From positions 321,417 through 385,416 of the forward strand of contig JADJMG010000007.1 in the NCBI GenBank assembly GCA_016709725.1: a stretch of 64,000 nucleotides of DNA. The letters are read 5' to 3'. The DNA comes from Bacteroidota bacterium (GTDB taxonomy: Bacteria > Bacteroidota > Bacteroidia > AKYH767-A > OLB10). Position 1 is the stretch's first letter. Every line of letters starts with the position of its first letter. The notes below the pieces were generated by a model. It had not been told where the DNA came from. It did no database searches and was given only the letters and a program-made list of their open reading frames with translations. The position numbers were made by a program, and so were the translations under genes. This document shows, piece by piece, positions 26,271-34,965 of this stretch.

Positions 26271-27578
26271 TTAATTTTCTGTCCAGTTCATACGATCAGC
26301 AGGAGAGAACTGCCACGGAGCACCATTATTTTCCATCTTGGTAAACATACCATTAAGCTCTGCAGGTGCAGCACTTTCTTCCATCACTTTAAATCGACGA
26401 AGATCCAGGATGATGCTTAACGGATCAATTAAAATTGGACATGCTTCTACACATGCATTACAAGTAGTGCAAGCCCAAATTTCTTCTTCCTTAATATAAT
26501 CGTTGATGAGTGATTTTCCATCATCATAATCAGCACCTTTTTGATCCAAGTTTTTTCCAACTTCTTCTAAACGATCGCGAGTATCCATCATGATTTTGCG
26601 TGGAGACAATAATTTGCCTGTAATATTCGCAGGACAAACAGAAGTACATCGTCCACATTCAGTGCAAGAGTACGCATCCATCAGTTGTTTCCAATTCAAG
26701 TCTTTTACATCCTTGGCACCAAAACGTTGGGGCACCCCATTCGGATCTGTAGGGGGAGGAACCGCAGCAGGATCCATCATCAACTTCACTTCGTTGGTCA
26801 CGCTCTCCATATTATTGAATTGACCTTTCGGATTCAAAGTACTGTACCAAGTATTTGGAAAAGCCAATAAAATATGGAAATGCTTAGAATAGGGCACATA
26901 ATTTAAAAAAGCAATGATTCCGACTATATGAAACCACCAACAACCTCTTTCAATCATGATTAATGCTTCATTTGAATACGAACCCAACATTCCGAAAAGG
27001 GAACTGCTTACAGGAAATGCTCCAGCCATAACATAATGAGGAACTCCTCTCGATTGCAACAATGCATCGCTAGCATTCATGACCAGAAACGCAGTCATTA
27101 AAAATATTTCGGTGATCAAAATTAAATTCGCGTCCGACTTTGGCCACGAAGTCATTTCAGCCATGTGAAATCTTTTCAAGCGAATAACATTTCGTCGAAC
27201 CAAAAAGACCACACAAGCTACTAAAACACCTATGGCTAAATATTCGAAACTACCAATCAAAAAATCATAAAACCCGCCGAGAAAACTCAACACACGGTGC
27301 GTTCCAAAAACGCCATCGATCATAATTTCCAGTACTTCTATATTAATAATTACGAAACCGATATAAATCAACAAATGAAAAAATGCTGCGACAGGTCGAC
27401 TCCCCATTTTCGATTGCCCCATCGCGACACGAGCCATCGTTTGCCAACGTTCACTTTTACGATCGTTGATCACTTTTTCTCTTCCCAAATTAATATTGCG
27501 CATTACTTTCTTCACGCGGATTACAAAAAAATAAATGCCGACAGAAAGTAAGAGTATAAATAAGAATTGTGATATCAT
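26271..27578 (-). CDS. membrane 4Fe-4S dicluster protein (HdrC/NarI-like)
   Basis: 435 residues from MISQFLFILLL at 27578; an in-frame codon 17 positions upstream is less likely. Five or six membrane helices in the first 250 residues include segments typical of cytochrome b-type NarI-like quinol domains (SVGIYFFVIR; AFFHLLIYIGFVIIN). The C-terminal part carries two 4Fe-4S motifs, CTECGRCTSVCP and CTTCNACVEACP. With the adjacent CCG protein it probably passes electrons between the quinone pool and a soluble partner. Gene order with the Mla operon and amidase is common in Bacteroidota; the actual electron donor is not known to me. Confidence 0.86.
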   Translation of the reverse strand: MISQFLFILLLSVGIYFFVIRVKKVMRNINLGREKVINDRKSERWQTMARVAMGQSKMGSRPVAAFFHLLIYIGFVIINIEVLEIMIDGVFGTHRVLSFLGGFYDFLIGSFEYLAIGVLVACVVFLVRRNVIRLKRFHMAEMTSWPKSDANLILITEIFLMTAFLVMNASDALLQSRGVPHYVMAGAFPVSSSLFGMLGSYSNEALIMIERGCWWFHIVGIIAFLNYVPYSKHFHILLAFPNTWYSTLNPKGQFNNMESVTNEVKLMMDPAAVPPPTDPNGVPQRFGAKDVKDLNWKQLMDAYSCTECGRCTSVCPANITGKLLSPRKIMMDTRDRLEEVGKNLDQKGADYDDGKSLINDYIKEEEIWACTTCNACVEACPILIDPLSIILDLRRFKVMEESAAPAELNGMFTKMENNGAPWQFSPADRMNWTEN

Positions 27579-27656
27579 CTCTACTAATTTAAGGTTCGAA
27601 AATACAACATACACAGGAAATTCCTTCAAAAAGCAACACCCATTTCATAAAATCAA

Positions 27657-28946
27657 TTATTTTTTATTGATCAGTTTCTCTGCTTCTTGAATCGTGATAC
27701 GTTGATTTCCCTTGAATGCAGTTAGAAAAGCATCGGCTCGACCATTCGCCTTTACTTGATTCAATTTCTTTCTAGCGTCCGCTATCGTCAGGTATTTACC
27801 AATACAATATCTCGTAAACCCATCGGCACATTCCACCATATTGATTGATTCAATGGTTGTAAATTTAGAATTATCAGAAGCAGGATTTTTACTGGCTCCA
27901 ATCTGAACACTGATAAAAACAGCAGGCGATTTAATATCATTCAATATTTTATCCTTTAATCCAGTATTTTGTTTGGAAGGTGTGGGAGTAGGAGTAGGCG
28001 TAGTAGTAGGTGGTTGCGGTAAATGAGGAGTTGGATTAACCACGACTTTCTCTTCAGAAGAATCGGGTTTTAATACTTTAACTTCCTCTACCGGTGGAAC
28101 AGGGACGGGGTCTTTCTCCATTTTCACTGGATCAGATTTTGGAGATGGATCAGCAGCAGAATTGCCCGAAGTCGTTTCCATATCTACTTTATACTCTTTA
28201 AAAGCTCTATAGATAGCAGCAGCCATGGTATTTTGTCCTTTATCCGAAACCAAAAATTTCTCTTCGGGTTCATGTGTTAAAAATCCACATTCAATAAGTA
28301 CCGCGGGCATGGCTGTTTTGTAGAGAACCAGAAATCCTGCCTGTTTCACTCCACGATTATTTCTTCCTGCATATTCTGTAAACTCATCTTGAATATTAGA
28401 AGCAAATAATAAACTTTGACTCATAAATTGACTTTGATACAGCGAAAAAATAATGTTTGCTTCGGGAGAATTTGGATCAAATCCATCGTATTTTTTTAAA
28501 TAATCATCCTCTAACAAGATCGTTGCGTTCTCTCGTTTTGCTACATCCAAATTACTTTCTGTTTTATGATTACCCATTACATAAGTTTCCGATCCATAAG
28601 CTGCTTTACCGCCTGCATTAAGATGAATACAAATAAACAAATCGGCATGAGCTCGGTTCGCAATGTTTGCCCGTTCATGCAACGGAATAAAGACATCTGA
28701 TTTACGGGTGTAAATCACACGGATATCGGGATAATTGGTTTCAATCATTTTGCCCAATTTCAACGCAATATCAAGTGCAACATGCTTTTCGCGCGACGAG
28801 GCTCCTAGGCATCCAGCATCATGTCCACCATGACCCGCATCAATCACAATGGTTTTAATTTTATAGGCATCCTTGCCTTGACCTGTGAAAGACAGGTGAA
28901 CAAAAAACATTACAAGCGATATGGCAATCAGGAATCTTCTTTTCAC
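27657..28946 (-). CDS. N-acetylmuramoyl-L-alanine amidase with C-terminal SPOR-like domain
   Basis: 429 residues, exported (signal peptide RFLIAISLVMFFVHLSF). Amidase_3 domain at about 30-245: zinc ligands in VIDAGHGGHDAGCLG and ICIHLNAGG, and the catalytic Glu in AVLIECGFLTHEPEEKF. It cleaves the amide between MurNAc and the stem peptide, as in daughter-cell separation. A Pro/Lys/Thr linker (about 260-330) leads to a C-terminal segment (FISVQIGASKNPAS, YLTIADARKKLNQVKANGRA) that resembles SPOR-type glycan binding. It is divergent from the LptD gene with almost no intergenic space (about 50 bases). Confidence 0.92.
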   Translation of the reverse strand: MKRRFLIAISLVMFFVHLSFTGQGKDAYKIKTIVIDAGHGGHDAGCLGASSREKHVALDIALKLGKMIETNYPDIRVIYTRKSDVFIPLHERANIANRAHADLFICIHLNAGGKAAYGSETYVMGNHKTESNLDVAKRENATILLEDDYLKKYDGFDPNSPEANIIFSLYQSQFMSQSLLFASNIQDEFTEYAGRNNRGVKQAGFLVLYKTAMPAVLIECGFLTHEPEEKFLVSDKGQNTMAAAIYRAFKEYKVDMETTSGNSAADPSPKSDPVKMEKDPVPVPPVEEVKVLKPDSSEEKVVVNPTPHLPQPPTTTPTPTPTPSKQNTGLKDKILNDIKSPAVFISVQIGASKNPASDNSKFTTIESINMVECADGFTRYCIGKYLTIADARKKLNQVKANGRADAFLTAFKGNQRITIQEAEKLINKK

Positions 28947-28996
28947 GTTGGGGTTTTGTAGCTTTGCGCCTTCAAAATTATTGTATAATAGAGATA

Positions 28997-31622
28997 ATGA
29001 TGTATCTAGATAGACGAGGTTCTAGCAACTTTTCAACGTCAAGTTGTTGGTTGATCGTATGTCTGCTTTTTATATTAACCTCATTTTCATCACTCTCTGC
29101 TCAAGACCTTCCTTCAAAAACAATTGGAAACAAAGAAGATAGCCTCAAAATCAATGCATCCGACAGCATTTCAGGTTCGCTTGATTCTATCAAAATACAA
29201 GCAGGAGACACTATTCCTTTAAATGATTCTCTTCTTTTGGCAGATGATTTTAAGTCGAAAGTTTCTTACTATGCCGAAGATTCCATTGTTTATGATTTAG
29301 ATACAGGCATGGTCTATTTATATGGAAATGCTTGGATGACCTATGAGGACATCCGACTTGAGGCTGATTTCATCGACATCAATTTTAATACAAAAGTGAT
29401 GTCAGCAAGCGGTTTACCGGATTCAACAGGAGCTATTGCAGGAAAGCCACTATTCAAGCAAGGGGAAGATGAGTTCCATTCGGATCAGATTCGCTATAAT
29501 TTTAGTACTAAAAAAGGGAAGATAACCGAAGTGACCACTAAAGATGGTGACAGTTATATTCATGGCGCACAAGTAAAAAACAACCCGACAATAGTACCTT
29601 CATTAAAGATGGATATTATACGACATGTGATGCACCGCATCCACATTACTATATGAAGGCGAATAAAATCAAAGTGATTCCCAATAACAAAGTAGTTACG
29701 GGTCCAGCCGATTTATACATTATGGATGTGCCTACACCTTTAGCGATCCCGTTTGGATTTTTCCAAACAAAAAAGGTCGAGCTTCGGGAATACTTTTTCC
29801 GCAGTACGGTGAGTCGCAACAGTTAGGTTTCTTTTTGAAGAATGGAGGTTATTACCTTGGATTAAACGATCATTTCGATTTGGCTTTAACGGGTGATATT
29901 TATTCTAAAGGAAGTTGGAGAGGAAATGCCTATAGCAATTATGCATGGAAGTATCGATTTAATGGAAATATGTCGCTGAATTATTCGAATACAAAAGTGA
30001 GTCGGCCGGAATTTCCTGATTACAGTTTGGAAAAATCTTTTTTCATAAGATGGAATCATTCCCAAGATGCAAAATCGCATCCAGGAACGAGTTTCACTGC
30101 TAATGTAAATGCTGGTAGTGCTACTTTCTACCAATATAATTTAACCAATGCCACCAATTTTTTGACGAATACATTTACATCCTCCATTGCATGGTCGAAA
30201 GCCTGGACAGGAAAGCCCATCAACTTAAGTGTTAGCTTATCGCACAGTCAAAACAATCAAACACGTGATATTAATTTAAGTCTGCCTTCAGCAACTTTTA
30301 ACTTAGCTCGACGTACTCCTTTTAAAAGACAGTTAGCGATAGGTGAACAAAAATGGTATGAGAAAATTGGAGTTGGATTAACCACATCATTTATTAATTC
30401 GATCAGTACAAAAGATACCTTACTATTCAAGAAAGAATCATTAGAACAGTTTAGGTATGGAATTCAACATAGCGTTCCAATTAGTACAAGCTTTACCGTA
30501 GCAAAATATTTTACCGTGAGTCCAGGAATTACTTACAATGAAAAATGGTATTTAAAAACGATTCAAAAAGAATGGGATTCAGAAACTAATTCGATTGATG
30601 TAGATACAGTAGATGGGTTTAAAGCCGCCCGCGATTTTGCATTTAGTACCAATATAAATACACGTATTTATGGAATGCTTCAATTTAAAAAAGGGAAGAT
30701 TGCTGCTTTTCGCCATGTGATGACACCCACCCTTGGATTTTCTTGGCGCCCCGATTTTAGCGAAAAGCAATATGGTTATTACAAAGAAGTACAGAGTGAT
30801 TCACTTGGAACCATACAGAAATACTCTGTATTTGAAGGCGCCATTTTTGGTGGGCCTGGAGCCGGAAAATCATCACTGATGAATTTCTCACTTGATAATA
30901 ATTTCGAGATGAAAGTGCGTCAAAAAAATGATACGGCAGAAACTTTCAAGAAGGTAAAATTATTAGAGAGTTTAGCATTAAGCTCGTCCTACAATTTCGC
31001 AGCCGATTCATTACGATTGGCGCCCATTAGTATCAGTGGAAGAGCAACCATCGTCGACAGAATTTCATTGAACCTGTTTGGTGTGTTTGATCCTTATGTC
31101 ATCAACAATGATGGAGTAAGAATTAATAAAACGGAATGGTCGGAAAATAATAAACTCGCCCGTTTTAATTCTGGAAACTTCAGCATCAACTTCAGTATTT
31201 TGCCTCGTAAAAAGCCGTTAAAATCGACTCAAGGTACTGCCGACGAACTCAATGAGATTAATAAAAATCAAGATGATTATCTCGATTATTCCATTCCATT
31301 TAGTTTGAACATAGGATACAATTTCTTTTTCTTGAATAATGTTGGTGCGCCCGATCAAATTACTCAAACCTTGAATTTTAGTGGCGATTTACAATTAACT
31401 CCTGCATGGAAAGTCAACTATAATTCGGGATATGATTTTGAGCAAAAAGACTTTAGTTATACTTCACTCGGTATCAACCGTAATTTGCATTGTTGGGAGA
31501 TGAGTTTAAATTGGGTTCCCTTTGGATTTCAACAAAACTATTTTTTCCAAATTAATGTGAAATCTTCACTCCTGCAAGATTTGAAATTGACCAAGAAAGA
31601 CGATCGATTTGACAATCGCTAG
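28997..31622 (+). CDS. lptD: LptD-like LPS assembly outer-membrane protein, two frameshifts
   Basis: Repaired length is about 875 residues. A signal segment (WLIVCLLFILTSFSSLSAQ) precedes an OstA-like N-terminal domain (DSIVYDLDTGMVYLYGNAWM, DIRLEADFIDINFNT), then a long beta-barrel with many alternating aromatic strands. The family places lipopolysaccharide in the outer leaflet. Frame breaks: the A6 run at 29575-29580 (one A missing; restored text KKQPDNSTFIKDGYYTT) and the T5 run at 29758-29762 (one T missing; restored GFFPNKKGRASGILF). Both are homopolymers. I chose the ATG at 28997; an earlier in-frame TTG at 28964 overlaps a promoter-like TAGCTTTG. Confidence 0.85.
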
Positions 31623-31648
31623 TTGATTACTCAACTAAACAGATTCTC

Positions 31649-31777
31649 ATGAATAAAAATCCAAGTTTTAAGGAAGCATTTCAATTTTGGTTAAAATTGG
31701 GATTCATCAGTTTTGAAATTTATGGACATAAAAAATTATCAAGGCAACTATCTTTGATGGAACACAGATTTTTATGA
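31649..31777 (+). pseudogene. N-terminal fragment of a chromate transporter (ChrA-like)
   Basis: A 42-residue frame begins MNKNPSFKEAFQFWLKLGFI. The run FWLKLGFISF is the hallmark N-terminus of ChrA-family chromate transporters, which normally continues with GGPAGQI. Here the match ends after ISF, and the frame stops at 31775. The rest of the gene is absent from the window. I read it as a deletion remnant; the short match limits confidence. Confidence 0.55.
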
Positions 31778-32069
31778 TGATTAAGATTTTTATGATTGAC
31801 TGTCTATAAACGAAACTTGTCTTTTTGAACACGGATGACGCGGATAAATTGGATTCTCGCGGATTTGATTGCCGTATATAACACGTTTCAACTTAACCTA
31901 GTGCTAGCCTTTTCGAATAAATTTCGCATCGCGAAGCCTCGCGACGTGTTAATTAGCATTTCGTGTCCGTAGAACATATTTAATGGCATATAAATCATTT
32001 TCCAAGATAGATTTTATCTGGAGAATTAACTTAATTCCAAATCCCTTTCTCTTAATAGTCGCTTTTCAT
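31778..32069. other. gene-free stretch with intergenic repeats
   Basis: No coding frame is supported. It contains CACGGATGACGCGGATAAAT, a type of CGGAT-rich intergenic repeat, and the palindrome ATCGCGAAGCCTCGCGAC at 31928-31945, which is the exact inverse of 8109-8126. Confidence 0.6.
31928..31945. repeat. dispersed palindromic repeat, copy B
   Basis: ATCGCGAAGCCTCGCGAC, the reverse complement of 8109-8126 over all 18 bases. Both copies lie between genes. Confidence 0.7.
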
Positions 32070-32077
32070 TAAATTTG
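32070..32077 (+). promoter_or_regulatory. -7 promoter element of ffh
   Basis: TAAATTTG fits TAnnTTTG. A TTTC at 32046-32049 lies 20 bases upstream in place of the -33 TTTG. The ffh start codon is 16 bases downstream. Confidence 0.55.
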
Positions 32078-32093
32078 CACCTTACTAGAAAAA

Positions 32094-33425
32094 ATGTTCG
32101 AAAATTTATCAGATAAACTCGAGAGGGCGTTTAAAACGCTGAAGGGGCAGGGGAAGATCAGTGAAATTAATGTGGCGGAGACATTGAAGGAAGTCCGTAA
32201 AGCTTTATTGGATGCCGACGTTAACTATAAGGTAGCCAAGCATTTCACGGATGTTGTGAAAGAAAAAGCCATTGGACGCGATGTACTGATTTCAGTATCT
32301 CCCGGACAATTGATGGTAAAAATCATGCATGAGGAGCTGACTGCGCTCATGGGTGGTGATGTCACTGAAATCAATTTAAAGGAGAATCCAAGCGTCATTT
32401 TGATGTCGGGTTTGCAAGGATCGGGTAAAACAACCTTGAGTGGAAAGCTCGCCTTACATTTAAAATCGAAGAAAGGCCGCCAGGTTTTATTGGTGGCTTG
32501 TGACGTATATCGTCCTGCAGCTATCGATCAATTGCATGTTTTAGGAGAGCAAATTGGCGTTGAAGTTTATTCAGAAAGAGAAAATACGGATCCGGTTAAA
32601 ATTGCCCGTAATGCGATTGACCATGCCAAAAAACAGGGATTAAATACCATTATCATTGATACCGCAGGTCGTTTGGCGGTGGATGAGCAAATGATGGATG
32701 AAATTGCCCGACTTAAAGAAACCATCAAGCCTCAAGAAACTTTGTTTGTGGTGGATGCGATGACGGGTCAGGATGCAGTGAATACAGCCAAAGCGTTTAA
32801 TGATCGAATTAATTTTGATGGTGTTGTACTTACTAAATTAGACGGTGATACAAGAGGTGGTGCTGCCATCTCGATATTATCCGTCGTAAATAAACCCATC
32901 AAGTTTGTTGGTACGGGTGAGAAGATGGAAGCTTTGGATATTTTCTACCCAAGCAGGATGTCGGATCGTATTTTGGGGATGGGTGATATTGTAAGTTTGG
33001 TAGAGCGAGCTCAAGAACAATTTGACGAGAAAGCGGCTGCTGAATTACAAAAGAAAATTGCGAAAAATCAATTTAATCTGAATGACTTTTTAGGTCAATT
33101 GCAGCAGATTAAAAAGATGGGTAATATTAAAGATTTAATGGCGATGGTTCCCGGCATGGGCAAAGCCATGAAGGATGTAGATATCGATAATGATTCATTC
33201 AAACATATTGAAGCGATCATTCAATCCATGACCCACGAAGAGCGTGAACGCCCCGAAATTTTAAGTGGTCCGAGAAAGAAAAGAGTTGCCAGTGGAAGCG
33301 GAAGAACGGTGCAAGATGTAAACAAGTTGCTCAAACAATTTGAAGATATGCGTAAGATGATGAAAATGTTTACGACTGGAAATGCGCAAAAGATGATGCG
33401 CAATATGCCTGCAAGAAGACCTTAA
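32094..33425 (+). CDS. ffh: signal recognition particle protein Ffh
   Basis: 443 residues. GTPase that binds SRP RNA and hydrophobic nascent chains and delivers them to FtsY and SecYEG. N domain: LSDKLERAFKTLKGQGKISE. G domain: the P-loop GLQGSGKTTLSGKLA, then DTAGRLAVDEQMMDE and TKLDGDTRGGAAISI. M domain (about 320 on) is Met-rich: MVPGMGKAM and MRKMMKMFTTGNAQKMMRNM. The length is normal. It has its own promoter and is followed after 18 bases by folD. Confidence 0.97.
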   Translation: MFENLSDKLERAFKTLKGQGKISEINVAETLKEVRKALLDADVNYKVAKHFTDVVKEKAIGRDVLISVSPGQLMVKIMHEELTALMGGDVTEINLKENPSVILMSGLQGSGKTTLSGKLALHLKSKKGRQVLLVACDVYRPAAIDQLHVLGEQIGVEVYSERENTDPVKIARNAIDHAKKQGLNTIIIDTAGRLAVDEQMMDEIARLKETIKPQETLFVVDAMTGQDAVNTAKAFNDRINFDGVVLTKLDGDTRGGAAISILSVVNKPIKFVGTGEKMEALDIFYPSRMSDRILGMGDIVSLVERAQEQFDEKAAAELQKKIAKNQFNLNDFLGQLQQIKKMGNIKDLMAMVPGMGKAMKDVDIDNDSFKHIEAIIQSMTHEERERPEILSGPRKKRVASGSGRTVQDVNKLLKQFEDMRKMMKMFTTGNAQKMMRNMPARRP

Positions 33426-33443
33426 AAATAAATTGATAAGATT

Positions 33444-34340
33444 GTGATTTTAATAGACGGAAAAGAAACTTCTCAGCGAATCAAGGAAGAGATCAAAGTA
33501 GAAGTGGAAGCTATCCTAGCACAAGGAGATCGTGCCCCACACTTAGTAGCCATTTTAGTTGGAAACGATGGTGCGTCTGAAACGTATGTGGGAAATAAAA
33601 TTCGTACGTGTAAGGAAGTTGGGTTTGAAAGTACATTGCTTCGTTTTGATGATTCGATGAAAGAATCTGAGCTTATCAAAGTGATTAAAGATTTAAATGA
33701 GGATGAAGGTGTAGATGGTTTTATCGTTCAACTCCCATTGCCTAAACACATCAATGTTCATCATATTACCGCAGCCATTGATCCAGCTAAAGATGTGGAT
33801 GGTTTTCACCCCGTGAATTTGGGTAGGATGGTAGAAGAATTACCAACTTACTTGCCCGCCACCCCAAAGGGTATAATGCAGTTGCTAGAGCGATACAATA
33901 TTGAAACTTCAGGAAAACATTGTGTGGTGATTGGTAGGAGTAATATAGTTGGAACGCCCATTTCCATCTTACTTTCCAGAAATACAAATCCAGGAAATTG
34001 CACAGTAACGTTAACGCATAGCCGTACTTCTAACTTAAAAGAAATTTGTTTACAAGCCGATATCATCATTGCAGCCATTGGAGTTCCGTACTTTATTAAA
34101 GCCGATATGGTCAAAGATGGTGCGGTGGTCATTGATGTTGGTATGACCCGAGTGCAAGCTCCAGAATTAAAAAGTGGATTCCGTCTCGCCGGAGATGTTG
34201 ATTTTAAAAATGTAGCTGAGAAATGTAGTTATATAACACCCGTTCCCGGCGGAGTAGGCCCAATGACGATTATCGGGCTTTTACAAAACACCCTACTTTC
34301 TGCTCAACATCGAATTTATCCCGCACATGTCAAGCAATAA
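33444..34340 (+). CDS. folD: methylenetetrahydrofolate dehydrogenase/cyclohydrolase
   Basis: 298 residues. Bifunctional enzyme that interconverts 5,10-methylene-THF and 10-formyl-THF in one-carbon metabolism. Motifs: ASETYVGNKIRTCKEVG with the catalytic Lys, DGFIVQLPLPKHI, DVDGFHPVNLGRM, the NADP-binding VVIGRSNIVGTPISILL, and the C-terminal ITPVPGGVGPMTI. The start codon is GTG at 33444. It overlaps queE by 14 bases, so the two are translationally coupled. Confidence 0.96.
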   Translation: MILIDGKETSQRIKEEIKVEVEAILAQGDRAPHLVAILVGNDGASETYVGNKIRTCKEVGFESTLLRFDDSMKESELIKVIKDLNEDEGVDGFIVQLPLPKHINVHHITAAIDPAKDVDGFHPVNLGRMVEELPTYLPATPKGIMQLLERYNIETSGKHCVVIGRSNIVGTPISILLSRNTNPGNCTVTLTHSRTSNLKEICLQADIIIAAIGVPYFIKADMVKDGAVVIDVGMTRVQAPELKSGFRLAGDVDFKNVAEKCSYITPVPGGVGPMTIIGLLQNTLLSAQHRIYPAHVKQ

Positions 34341-34944
34341 GACAGGCGAAAATCTTCCTGTGATGGAAGCGTTTTATACGATCCAAGGTGAAGGTTTTCA
34401 TAGTGGTCGTTCTGCTTACTTCATTCGTTTGGGTGGATGTGATGTTGGTTGCCATTGGTGCGACGTTAAAGACAGCTGGGACGCAGAAAAACATCCCCTA
34501 CGCTCTATTGAATCAATTGTAGAGGAAGCAACACAATACCCTTCTCGTTTTGTAGTTATAACTGGAGGTGAACCTGCGATGTACAATTTGATCCCACTTA
34601 CATATTTACTGAAAGAAAAGGGATTCGAAATAGCCATTGAAACATCTGGAGTTTATGCATTAAATGGAAAAGTAGATTGGATTTGCGTTTCACCTAAGAA
34701 ATTCAAGCCCGTTTTACCCGAAATGTTAAAATTGGCGAATGAATTAAAGGTGATTATTAATCATGCAAGCGATTATCAATTTGCAGAGCAATTTTTAGGG
34801 AAAGTCTCTGATCAAAGTAAACTTTATTTACAACCTGAATACAGTAAGTTTGATCATCACATCCTTGGAATGATTGAGTATGTAAAAGCAAATCCGCAAT
34901 GGAAAATTTCTTTGCAAATGCATAAAATTATAAATGTCCCATAA
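34327..34944 (+). CDS. queE: 7-carboxy-7-deazaguanine synthase QueE
   Basis: 205 residues. Radical SAM enzyme of queuosine/7-deazaguanine biosynthesis that converts 6-carboxytetrahydropterin to 7-carboxy-7-deazaguanine. The cluster motif is GGCDVGCHWCDVKDSWD (C-x3-C-x2-C), preceded by FYTIQGEGFHSGRSAYFIRL and followed by VVITGGEPAM and IAIETSGVY. These fit QueE rather than other short radical SAM proteins. Its start lies within the end of folD. QueC, QueD and QueF are not in the window. Confidence 0.93.
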   Translation: MSSNKTGENLPVMEAFYTIQGEGFHSGRSAYFIRLGGCDVGCHWCDVKDSWDAEKHPLRSIESIVEEATQYPSRFVVITGGEPAMYNLIPLTYLLKEKGFEIAIETSGVYALNGKVDWICVSPKKFKPVLPEMLKLANELKVIINHASDYQFAEQFLGKVSDQSKLYLQPEYSKFDHHILGMIEYVKANPQWKISLQMHKIINVP

Positions 34945-34965
34945 GCACATCTAAATAAAAGTAAG

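Noticed and set aside
28964..28996. TTG start for LptD
   Set aside because: It overlaps a promoter-like TAGCTTTG, and ATG codons at 28997 and 29000 precede the signal peptide.
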